Origin: Desulfobacteraceae bacterium
Lineage (GTDB): Bacteria; Desulfobacterota; DSM-4660; Desulfatiglandales; B25-G16
Assembly: GCA_030615565.1 (NCBI GenBank)
Contig: JAUWZC010000026.1
Coordinates: 1-16,041 of the forward strand
Reading direction: 5' to 3'
Length of the DNA stretch: 16,041 nucleotides
Shown in pieces: positions 1-6,744 of the stretch (position 1 is the stretch's first letter; every line of letters starts with the position of its first letter). A program made the translations under genes and the position numbers. The notes under the pieces are model-generated. The model saw nothing but the letters and a program-made list of their open reading frames with translations. It searched no databases and was not told the DNA's origin.

Positions 1-211
1 ATTTTTGGGTAACATTAAAAACTTCTTCCTCGACAATCTGGTTTATACTGTATTGATAAAGATTCGCTTTTTCTGGGAAAGAGTATAAGGAAACTATGCT
101 TGTGTGTCAATGAAGAATCTAAGGCATGTTGTGATCCAGACATACTTGGTAATATGCTTTACCTGATACTTATTTAATTATGCTGACCCCATTCATGACC
201 CCATTCACTGA
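1..211. other. Left-edge non-coding stretch downstream of the methyltransferase
   Basis: I see no complete gene here. A plus-strand frame is open from base 2 to a TAA at 86-88 (28 codons, containing NFFLDNLVYTVLIKIRFFWE). It could be the last residues of a gene entering from the left, but it is too short to identify. The remainder has stops in all frames. A 12-base tandem repeat sits at 184-207, just after the stop codon of the methyltransferase gene. Confidence 0.4.
184..207. repeat. Tandem 12-mer, two perfect copies
   Basis: The 12-mer tgaccccattca occurs twice head to tail at 184-195 and 196-207. Ten of its bases (tgaccccatt) recur at 4849-4858. Both places lie within about 30 bases downstream of the last gene of a minus-strand module. 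This may be debris from a mobile element boundary; the role is not known. Confidence 0.6.
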
Positions 212-1330
212 CTACTGGGCTATTATTAGCACCTCATAAAGCTTTTTCACATTATTGTTCTTCAGGCTATATTTATATGCCTTTTTCTTTACCTTGATAT
301 CTGATTTAAATTGGCCGAGGAGTTCTTTGATTCTCTTTATTGTAGGAGTACCCGGACTCCCGTACGATATGACAATGATAGAATCTTTGAATTTCCTGAA
401 AACAGTATCAAAGCTATCCTCAATGGAATTATTATCCCATTCTGTCTTCTTCTTTTTCGGCCTTCGATTTATTGTTTCCCAGTCAATCTTCTTTTCCCAA
501 TCATGATAATCAACTAATCCTTCAAGGAAGTGATACAGCCCGAAATAGTCTTTTCCAGAGATTTTATCCGATTTCACATACGGTGGATCTAAATAAACAA
601 GGTCAAAACCATTTTCTTTCATTTTCATGATATCTTTGCAGGTTGCTTTGTTTCTGCAACCATTACTGAAAACCTTTCCCGTTATTTCATTATTAAAACG
701 GAGAAATAACTCTTCAAACCCCCTGTCCCAAGTCCCCTTGTTATTGAAAGTCCTTTTAACTTTAGAGGTTCTCAGGTATAGATTTCTCCTGTGAAAAAGA
801 TTAAACGGACGCTTACATAAACAAGCCTGGAACAGAAAATGATACGCGAGGGCTTGCTTTGTTCTAAGTAATCTTCCGCTGTATTTCTCTGAAAGTTTTT
901 GTATATTGAAAACGACTGTATCTAGCCACGCATTCTCATGATCAAGATAATAGATGTCTTGGAAGGTATCCTGGATAAATGAGGGATATTCAAAACCGTT
1001 TACCTTTAGGAGAAACTCGAGGTCAGAAGCGTCCAATGTCACGTTGCTATTCCTTATTAGTGCAACACCGGTCTGATAGTTCGATTTGAGCACATCATTA
1101 AAAGTGACTTCCTTGCCCATTAGCTTAAAGAGATAACTAACACTCCCAGTGCCACCAAAGCCATCGAGAACTGTTTGAAATTTCAAACCCTTGAGGTTCT
1201 GATATATCCAGGGTAGAATTCTCCTTTTGCTCCCTTGATACCTCGTTGATGGTATATATGTTAGGAGGTTTTCTGCTCGGAATTGCGTGGAATAAATGTT
1301 CTTATTTTCAGTAATATTGCCACCTCTCAT
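212..1330 (-). CDS. D12-class adenine-specific DNA methyltransferase
   Basis: This is a SAM-dependent DNA methyltransferase, most likely adding a methyl group to adenine N6 within a short recognition sequence. The 372-residue protein has the family landmarks in the expected order. They are a substrate-clamp motif RYQGSKRR at 30-37, the SAM-binding loop DGFGGTGS at 56-63, the catalytic DPPY at 248-251 within DLVYLDPPYVK, and a late SYGSPG motif at 322-327. Between the SAM loop and DPPY lies a long target-recognition segment. The ATG overlaps the stop of the upstream gene (TAATG), so translation is probably coupled, and it is the last gene of a four-gene operon that starts with a GHKL ATPase. 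In that setting it probably marks self DNA. Dam itself is shorter (about 280 aa), so this is better seen as a restriction-modification type enzyme than as a replication/repair Dam. The recognition sequence cannot be read from the protein. Confidence 0.9.
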   Translation of the reverse strand: MRGGNITENKNIYSTQFRAENLLTYIPSTRYQGSKRRILPWIYQNLKGLKFQTVLDGFGGTGSVSYLFKLMGKEVTFNDVLKSNYQTGVALIRNSNVTLDASDLEFLLKVNGFEYPSFIQDTFQDIYYLDHENAWLDTVVFNIQKLSEKYSGRLLRTKQALAYHFLFQACLCKRPFNLFHRRNLYLRTSKVKRTFNNKGTWDRGFEELFLRFNNEITGKVFSNGCRNKATCKDIMKMKENGFDLVYLDPPYVKSDKISGKDYFGLYHFLEGLVDYHDWEKKIDWETINRRPKKKKTEWDNNSIEDSFDTVFRKFKDSIIVISYGSPGTPTIKRIKELLGQFKSDIKVKKKAYKYSLKNNNVKKLYEVLIIAQ

Positions 1331-2100
1331 TATTCTGTGATTCCTAGCGCTTCTTTAACCCTTTCCTGATAGTATTCTTCCATTCCCCTTCCCAGAATCT
1401 TTTTCCTTTCGCCTTTCTTTAAATCTTTGAACTCTTCAGCAAAACCTAGAGATAATAGGATGTGGATATATGTCTGTATACCGTTATAAACATCGATCCA
1501 CCTTTTCAGTTCCCCGAGATCATATCTAGGAGAAACTCTGTCCGGTCTGGTCTGAAAATGCTCTGCACTGCTGTGGATTGATTTTGATAGCTTCTTATAT
1601 GCTTTAACTATTTTTGCATCTTCCGAAAATAGTTTCATATGGGTTTCGCACGCTTTCTCAAACTCTTTTATTTCTTTCAGTTTTGTGAAGTACACGTATC
1701 TCCGGCCCCAAACGTCGGGCATTCGCTCTTCTCTGTACCATTCATCCCCATCAAGCCACCACTTGAATTCAACTTCGTGCCTCGAAAAATATACTAGGCG
1801 AAGGACTGTTTCAAGTTCAGACCTGAGCGACATATTTGCGTATTTGTAAAGACCATAGCTCGCGAAATGTATCGAGATATAAGCATCCATAAAGATTTCG
1901 GGGATTAACGTTTTAGCTGCGTCAATGTTTTGGAGCTTATTAGACCAAATATCAAAAAGATTGAGCTTTTGTATCATTTTTTCGATGTCGTCTTTATGCT
2001 CAGCTAAAGTCTTCTCCCAATTCTTCCTACGCCAAATGTTTTGGCTTTCATGGAGCCTTTTTGTTTCGGACGGAAGATTACTTACTCGAAATCTTGGCAT
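1330..2100 (-). CDS. Uncharacterised helical protein, third gene of the GHKL-ATPase/methyltransferase operon
   Basis: I do not recognise this 256-residue protein with confidence. It is charged, has no signal peptide or membrane segment, and looks almost entirely alpha-helical. A central segment (RSELETVLRLVYFSRHEVEF, about residues 93-112) combines an arginine, glutamates and a histidine. It is followed later by YKKLSKSIHSS. These recall helical families such as HEPN-like or DUF5677-like proteins found near defence genes, but the resemblance is only by eye. The ATG has a good ribosome-binding site (AAGGTG, 2108-2113) placed inside the end of the preceding gene. The stop codon overlaps the methyltransferase start. 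This tight packing implies one transcript and a function shared with the ATPase and methyltransferase, perhaps as specificity or effector subunit (inference). Confidence 0.75.
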   Translation of the reverse strand: MPRFRVSNLPSETKRLHESQNIWRRKNWEKTLAEHKDDIEKMIQKLNLFDIWSNKLQNIDAAKTLIPEIFMDAYISIHFASYGLYKYANMSLRSELETVLRLVYFSRHEVEFKWWLDGDEWYREERMPDVWGRRYVYFTKLKEIKEFEKACETHMKLFSEDAKIVKAYKKLSKSIHSSAEHFQTRPDRVSPRYDLGELKRWIDVYNGIQTYIHILLSLGFAEEFKDLKKGERKKILGRGMEEYYQERVKEALGITE

Positions 2101-2104
2101 ACAT

Positions 2105-2845
2105 TCACACCTTTTTTAATATTACAGCAAGGGAATAAATCGACCCTGACCCGTTCGGTAGATTCTTAGTATGAATTTCCATTGTTCTAATGTTTTCACA
2201 CGAATATTTATTGATAAACTGTTCAAAAACATTTTTCAGACACTTGGTTTTGTCATCTCTTTGTGAAACAGTTGTTAGTATTCCATCAATTTGCAATCCT
2301 GGCCAATCTTTTATATTAATACCATCCGAATTAGATTTAATTTTTGTCATAGATACATTTGCAGAATCCAGAATTGTGGTGTAAATGAGTGCCATGCCAT
2401 TTACATTTAAGCCCACCTGAAGTTTTATCGTTTTTTCAACACTACAAATTTCCTTCTCTATTCTACCGTTCACTGTCTCTGGATTTTGTGAAGAGAAATC
2501 CAAGTTAATAATATCGAAGGGGAACTCTTTTCTAATCTCGTGTGTATCGGTTTCAACAGAATCTTCGTATGTCATGCCTGGGAATACTGTCGCCATTTTT
2601 CCTTCAGAGTCTAATCTGTATGCAGTTAACCTTGCTTTATGCCATCCGTAAATCAAATCTTTTTTTGTAATCTTATTTCGCACCAACTCTATCACTTCAC
2701 GAAAATTCTTGTCATTTGTTAATGTCAATACCTTCATCTTTTTGTTTATCATCTGATGAGGACGGAACTTCTTTCCCGCTTCCCTTGCAATTGGAAGCCA
2801 CATTTCATCAATCAGTTGATCCTTTATTGCCGCGATATCGCTCAT
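2105..2845 (-). CDS. Uncharacterised protein with a possible Rossmann-like core, second gene of the GHKL operon
   Basis: I do not recognise the family. The product is cytoplasmic, of 246 residues from the ATG at 2845. Residues 111-117 (DIINLDF) followed by a helix and then ALIYTT (152-157) look like consecutive strands of a Rossmann-type fold. This is similar in spirit to degenerate methyltransferases in which an acidic residue ends a hydrophobic strand. No DPPY-type or other catalytic motif is visible, so this is only a suggestion. A TTG at 2854 would overlap the ATPase stop (TTGA) and add three residues. The ATG is preferred because a GGA lies nine bases upstream of it, while the TTG has no correctly spaced ribosome-binding site. 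Spacing to both neighbours is a few bases, so it belongs to the same transcript. Confidence 0.7.
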   Translation of the reverse strand: MSDIAAIKDQLIDEMWLPIAREAGKKFRPHQMINKKMKVLTLTNDKNFREVIELVRNKITKKDLIYGWHKARLTAYRLDSEGKMATVFPGMTYEDSVETDTHEIRKEFPFDIINLDFSSQNPETVNGRIEKEICSVEKTIKLQVGLNVNGMALIYTTILDSANVSMTKIKSNSDGINIKDWPGLQIDGILTTVSQRDDKTKCLKNVFEQFINKYSCENIRTMEIHTKNLPNGSGSIYSLAVILKKV

Positions 2846-2850
2846 AGGGC

Positions 2851-4521
2851 TCAATCCAAGAAGGTATACTCAAGGAGGTCATTTAGCTTTCTAATAATCC
2901 TCTCAGCTCCTCTCTCTTTCTTTAGAATGACAACAATACCCAAAGATAATTTTTTAATAACCTCATCACTTAACTTGCTTTTGAAAAGCGTGTGTGAAGT
3001 ATTGAAGATAACGCTGCCATCCCTTTTCAATTTGCATATTGAATAAGAAGTTGATTTGGCGTCCCATTCGTCATACTCGACTTGATATTCCTTACCCTCC
3101 AGTTTGATAGCCTCCTTAAACTCGGGATGATCTTCATAGACAATTACCGACTTTTTCTTTGGCAACACCTTTATCGGAGCACTTTTCCTTGAGACCTCCC
3201 CTTTTTTGGCAATTACCTTAAATCCTGTATCTTCCTTTTCTTTTAGCACATCGACTATTTTTCGGGCCTTGGCATCAAGTTTAGTCTTCCTCGTCTTAGT
3301 GATAGGTGCTTCTGGGAATCTAAGCCTTTCTTTTGAAAAGCGGATTACATTGGCTTCCTTCAGCCCAGCTATTAGCCTTTTATCATCTTTAAGGCCCCCC
3401 AGGGCATCATAGACCTTTCTATCTTCTTCCAAAAGGGCGTATAATCTATCATTCCATTTTCTCAACACACCTTGGAAGAACTTGTACATTTCTGCAACTT
3501 CCTGGGTGTAATTGAAGTTATCACGATTAACCATTAGGGCATTATCTAATCCAGAAATGATGTGAATCTCCCCACACAACATATTTAATTTACCGAGAGT
3601 CTTCCCTAATTTTGTTACGTCGAAATCTCGCGGGAATCCGATTGCTACGTCCTTTAACCTTACCTGGAAACCCCTTGCCTCTTCAGGTTTGATGGGTCTA
3701 AAAGGGGTCATGATTGCATATTTGATGGAAATATTTCCGAATTGCTTGTCCCCTTTCTCTAGTATCTGAACACCTTCTGGGACATTCCTATAAATCTCTT
3801 CACCATCAAGCCACAAGTTCATAGGAACGAGTTTTGGGTCACTAAAAAAATCTCCCAGATCTTGCCTTGCAGGTGGGTACTGAATAGGTGCATACTGAGC
3901 CAACGTCCATTTGAACTTCTCTAATCCACCAAAATGATCAATTTTGGATTTTCCAGATACATGTGTTCTTCTCAATTCTTCTGCGATTTGCGGTTTAATA
4001 TCTTCTAATGAGATAATGTTTTCTCCTTCGTCTATTGGTAAATCGCTTTCATATATTTCATACTTGACTTTTTCTTTACTAACGTCCCAAGCTCCTTCCC
4101 TGAAAAAATTTTCCGCCTTTATGGTTGCCTCAATTGCATTATTATTACCTCTCTTCTTGGTAATAACTCTCATAGTCTTACAATAGGGCAGGGGAGCCAA
4201 AAAGCCGATGCCAAATGTCCCTATTCTTATCCTTCCTAATTCATCTGGCTTATCTGTTGGTTTCTTGAAAAAACCTATCGTCAAGTATTCATCCTTCAAC
4301 TCGTTGTAGCCCATCCCCCTACCATTGTCCCTTACAATGATTTTCCTATTCTTCAGGTCTAACCTTATCTTAATTTCAGTCGCACCAGCGTCGTAAGAAT
4401 TCGAAATAAGCTCCTTGACTGCTAAAGCGAAATTTCTATAGAGGCCTAAACTCAAATGCTTAACTACCTCTTTATTCACTCTTATGGGCAGTGTCCCCTT
4501 TTTGTGAGATGGCTTTTTCAT
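2851..4521 (-). CDS. GHKL (Hsp90/MutL/MORC-type) ATPase, first gene of operon
   Basis: The N-terminal part is a Bergerat-fold ATPase. The N box is KELISNSYDAGAT (36-48, with E37 and N41 for catalysis and Mg binding), motif II is DNGRGM (65-70), and the glycine lid is IGTFGIGF (100-107). Residues to about 330 continue as the S5-like transducer domain of this superfamily, including a GEIHIISGLDNALMVNRDNF segment. The C-terminal third is basic and unrecognised. Family knowledge: prokaryotic GHKL ATPases of the MORC-like branch occur in restriction-modification-like operons, and the methyltransferase three genes downstream fits that. The protein is cytoplasmic and probably dimerises on ATP binding to act on DNA. 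The start has a clear ribosome-binding site (AGAGGT, 4527-4532, five bases upstream). It is 556 residues, shorter than Hsp90 and without MutL's nuclease motif visible. Which DNA or protein it acts on is unknown. Confidence 0.87.
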   Translation of the reverse strand: MKKPSHKKGTLPIRVNKEVVKHLSLGLYRNFALAVKELISNSYDAGATEIKIRLDLKNRKIIVRDNGRGMGYNELKDEYLTIGFFKKPTDKPDELGRIRIGTFGIGFLAPLPYCKTMRVITKKRGNNNAIEATIKAENFFREGAWDVSKEKVKYEIYESDLPIDEGENIISLEDIKPQIAEELRRTHVSGKSKIDHFGGLEKFKWTLAQYAPIQYPPARQDLGDFFSDPKLVPMNLWLDGEEIYRNVPEGVQILEKGDKQFGNISIKYAIMTPFRPIKPEEARGFQVRLKDVAIGFPRDFDVTKLGKTLGKLNMLCGEIHIISGLDNALMVNRDNFNYTQEVAEMYKFFQGVLRKWNDRLYALLEEDRKVYDALGGLKDDKRLIAGLKEANVIRFSKERLRFPEAPITKTRKTKLDAKARKIVDVLKEKEDTGFKVIAKKGEVSRKSAPIKVLPKKKSVIVYEDHPEFKEAIKLEGKEYQVEYDEWDAKSTSYSICKLKRDGSVIFNTSHTLFKSKLSDEVIKKLSLGIVVILKKERGAERIIRKLNDLLEYTFLD

Positions 4522-4859
4522 TTTATACCTCTATGATTTCTATGAATTACTTATTTGTTATATTAGTATGGTTTCAGGAAACGTCATGTTCTATTACTAT
4601 GCTTTTCAGTCACCCAATAAAACTGTACCTCAGTTCATGATATTTCTTCGCTTCGCTGTGGAAGTCAAGCAACTCATAAAGGGGGACATTCGTTCAGAAA
4701 TTGCTTGACATTCAACTCTCCATTATGAGGATTTTTGCACCATGCCGCGGTTAACAAAATTTGATACCCTCCCGCTCGCCAAGGCCTTACAATGTGGATT
4801 TTCCTTACCCTGGGGAAGTTTTCCCTTGATAGAGGGCCTTTTAATGGATGACCCCATTT
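4522..4859. other. Intergenic region between the two minus-strand modules, mostly mobile-element debris
   Basis: The right part holds copy 1 of the 90-bp direct repeat (4676-4765). The left part (4522-4675) should contain the promoter of the GHKL operon, but I find no -35/-10 pair I would defend. Between the repeat and the next gene's stop there is a small stem (GGGAA, GTT loop, TTCCC at 4813-4825) without a T-tract, so I do not call a terminator. The base sequence after the repeat partly echoes what follows copy 2 (caaggc then caatg), as if both decayed from a longer common element. Confidence 0.6.
4676..4765 (+). repeat. 90-bp direct repeat, copy 1 (probable transposase 5' remnant)
   Basis: It is identical over all 90 bases to 10102-10191 and in the same orientation. 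It contains TTGACA (4705-4710), a GAGG, and an ATG at 4742 that starts M-P-R-L-T-K-F-D before identity between the copies is lost. REP-associated (Y1/IS200-like) transposases commonly begin with MPR, then an Arg/Lys-x-Asp and PG; here the frame stops resembling that family right after the Asp. I infer a truncated upstream-plus-start fragment of such a gene. Confidence 0.85.
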
Positions 4860-5279
4860 TCATTCTATTAAAACACGGTCTATTCCAATTTGGTGCATGG
4901 TCACACGAACGTTAGCCTGAGCATTATATTCTTTTTTTAACTTTTGTGAACCGGGTTTACTAACTACGATCATAGGGATATTAAGTTTCTCACGCTCGAA
5001 AAACATTTCATAATCATCTTTTGCAGCATAAATGCCAGCATCTTCCGCCTCCACGAGAATTGGAACACGGAGAAAAGATTTTACACCCAAGACATGTAGG
5101 TCTAATTCTACCCATGCTATCGCATCAGGCCGGCCCAACGCGCTACCGAATCCTTTTCGAATAGCTTTAATGCGGCCAACTTTGTTGTTTAAATTCCTTA
5201 AGAATAAATCACCGTTTAGTTCATCTTCCAGGGATTGTACAATCCGGCTAACTTTTTCGCTTTCAGTTAGGTTTCTCAT
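4860..5279 (-). CDS. Small protein resembling a PD-(D/E)XK nuclease core, third gene of the AAA+ module
   Basis: It has 139 residues and no signal peptide or membrane segment. GRPDAIAWVELD (49-60) followed by a beta strand ending in ILVEAED (74-80) and then a helix plus IPMIVVS (101-107) has the strand-helix layout of PD-(D/E)XK nucleases. D52 and E77 are in the right places. The position expected to hold the catalytic lysine is E79, so the motif reads E-x-E; the enzyme may be inactive, may use another residue, or the fold may be something else. AGGAG (5286-5290) lies six bases ahead of the ATG, and the gap to the preceding gene is 11 bases, so it is co-transcribed with the coiled-coil protein and the ATPase. 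As the last and smallest gene it would be a natural effector or partner subunit (inference). Confidence 0.75.
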   Translation of the reverse strand: MRNLTESEKVSRIVQSLEDELNGDLFLRNLNNKVGRIKAIRKGFGSALGRPDAIAWVELDLHVLGVKSFLRVPILVEAEDAGIYAAKDDYEMFFEREKLNIPMIVVSKPGSQKLKKEYNAQANVRVTMHQIGIDRVLIE

Positions 5280-5290
5280 TATTCACTCCT

Positions 5291-6742
5291 TTAGGTGGTC
5301 ACTTCAAGATGAACAAGGTTTTTCTCCATTAAGCGGGCTAAGAGTTCAATATAATTTTCCCTGGAAATATGTGATTTCAAATCTATCACATCCAGACGGT
5401 CTTGCCCTGTAGCAATAAGCTGAAGAACCACTTCAAGAACAGCTTTTTCATCGTCGGGTAGTCCTTCTTTGAGCCTCTGGCGAATTCGCTGGCTTATTTC
5501 TAAAATTCGGTTATGCAATATTAGCAGATTACCCAAGGACTTCAGATCCAGGTCAACTGCTTCAAGGGACCCAAGTTCATCTTTTATATTATGCCTTATA
5601 GCTAAATTTTTCCAATTGGAATGCATCCTACTTAGCTGATCACTCACTGCACTAAAGTTTGTTAGCCATGATTCCAAACCGTTTACAGATTGACGCAATC
5701 CGGTCACGTAGCTAGCCAAATCATCAATCTGACCTGGATTTGGTAAGATAGGTCTGTCATTCCATAGAACTTGTACGGCCTTTATGGTTGGCTGATCAGG
5801 AGAAAAACCAGCGTCATTTAACTCTTGTGTCTCTTTGATCTTCTGACGGGATTGAATAATTTCATTAATATCATTCATAAGCTCTTGAATCTTCTGCTTA
5901 TCGCATGTATCCCAGCGCTCAATATGCCCACTGACAATATTCCGTTCACCCGAATCCAGAGAATCTAGAGACAGTTTCAATGTGGAAAGTAATTGAACAA
6001 TAATCTCCCATTCATCAGAAGCGCTTTCTTTCCAAGCTGCGTAACCAATGGTTTCTTGCTCGGTGTTAATGTTATTCAAGTTATCGCGTTTACCATCCAT
6101 CCATTTATTACTAATTAATTGTAATATATCATCCTGATATTGGATAGTGTTGGCAACTGTTGCAAGAAAGTCATCTAGAATAGATGCTTTTATCATCTCA
6201 TCGCGCATATTCTCAAGCCATGACGAAAAGTTCGTTACGTCTTTTTCAATTTGTGCAAGCCTCTTGATCTGATAGTCTAACCATTTTGATAATTGTTTCC
6301 TAATTATATCTTCCTTTATTTCGATTTGTTCTATTTCATCAAGCAGCTGGCTGAGGTCGTTCAAATCTTCGTCATCAGCATTACTTAAGAAAAGTTCGAA
6401 GGAAGTTTTTGTCCCAACATCCCATCTGTCCAACCACGTATCGACCCGGTGTTCTAATTCAGCTCGCAAAGGAGATAAAACCACTTTGCGTAATTCCTGA
6501 AGAAACTTTTGTGTTTCATCCACTACCGCTTCAATGCTCCGCCACTCATCCTGATTTGACAACCCTGTGGACAACTTCAGCCATATTTGGGCTAGTTCTA
6601 CAGCAAAGAGCTGTTTTATAAGAGAAAGTCTTTTTTGGTCTTCTTGAAATTCAAGTAAGGTTCCCTCGATTTCACTGACAAGATCCTCAGCTGCTTTTGA
6701 CTCGTTTAACAGTTCATCAAGTTTTTCTTCTGAAATTCCCAT
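5291..6742 (-). CDS. Long coiled-coil protein with winged-helix-like C-terminus, second gene of the AAA+ module
   Basis: I do not recognise the family. The 483-residue product is acidic and helical almost throughout, with heptad-like runs of Leu, Ile, Glu and Lys/Gln, and has no signal or membrane segment. The last 56 residues (428-483) have a helix-helix-strand layout starting EKAVLEVVLQLIATG and ending LLARLMEKNLVHLEVTT, which resembles a winged helix ending in a beta wing. That could make it a DNA- or partner-binding tail. The ATG follows the ATPase stop by two bases (TAA AG ATG) and has AGGGG upstream. This packing strongly suggests a stoichiometric partner of the ATPase, perhaps a structural arm as seen with SMC/kleisin- or condensin-like systems, though no SMC motif is present. 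The function is unknown. Confidence 0.75.
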   Translation of the reverse strand: MGISEEKLDELLNESKAAEDLVSEIEGTLLEFQEDQKRLSLIKQLFAVELAQIWLKLSTGLSNQDEWRSIEAVVDETQKFLQELRKVVLSPLRAELEHRVDTWLDRWDVGTKTSFELFLSNADDEDLNDLSQLLDEIEQIEIKEDIIRKQLSKWLDYQIKRLAQIEKDVTNFSSWLENMRDEMIKASILDDFLATVANTIQYQDDILQLISNKWMDGKRDNLNNINTEQETIGYAAWKESASDEWEIIVQLLSTLKLSLDSLDSGERNIVSGHIERWDTCDKQKIQELMNDINEIIQSRQKIKETQELNDAGFSPDQPTIKAVQVLWNDRPILPNPGQIDDLASYVTGLRQSVNGLESWLTNFSAVSDQLSRMHSNWKNLAIRHNIKDELGSLEAVDLDLKSLGNLLILHNRILEISQRIRQRLKEGLPDDEKAVLEVVLQLIATGQDRLDVIDLKSHISRENYIELLARLMEKNLVHLEVTT

Positions 6743-6744
6743 CT

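Noticed and set aside
2..88. 28-codon open frame from the left edge
   Set aside because: Too short and unrecognisable; kept only as a note under the left-edge stretch.
4813..4825. Small stem as terminator of the AAA+ operon
   Set aside because: The stem is five base pairs with a three-base loop and lacks a T-tract on either strand.
5032..5412. 126-codon plus-strand frame
   Set aside because: It lies antisense across the nuclease-like and coiled-coil genes, which have better starts, ribosome-binding sites and protein composition.
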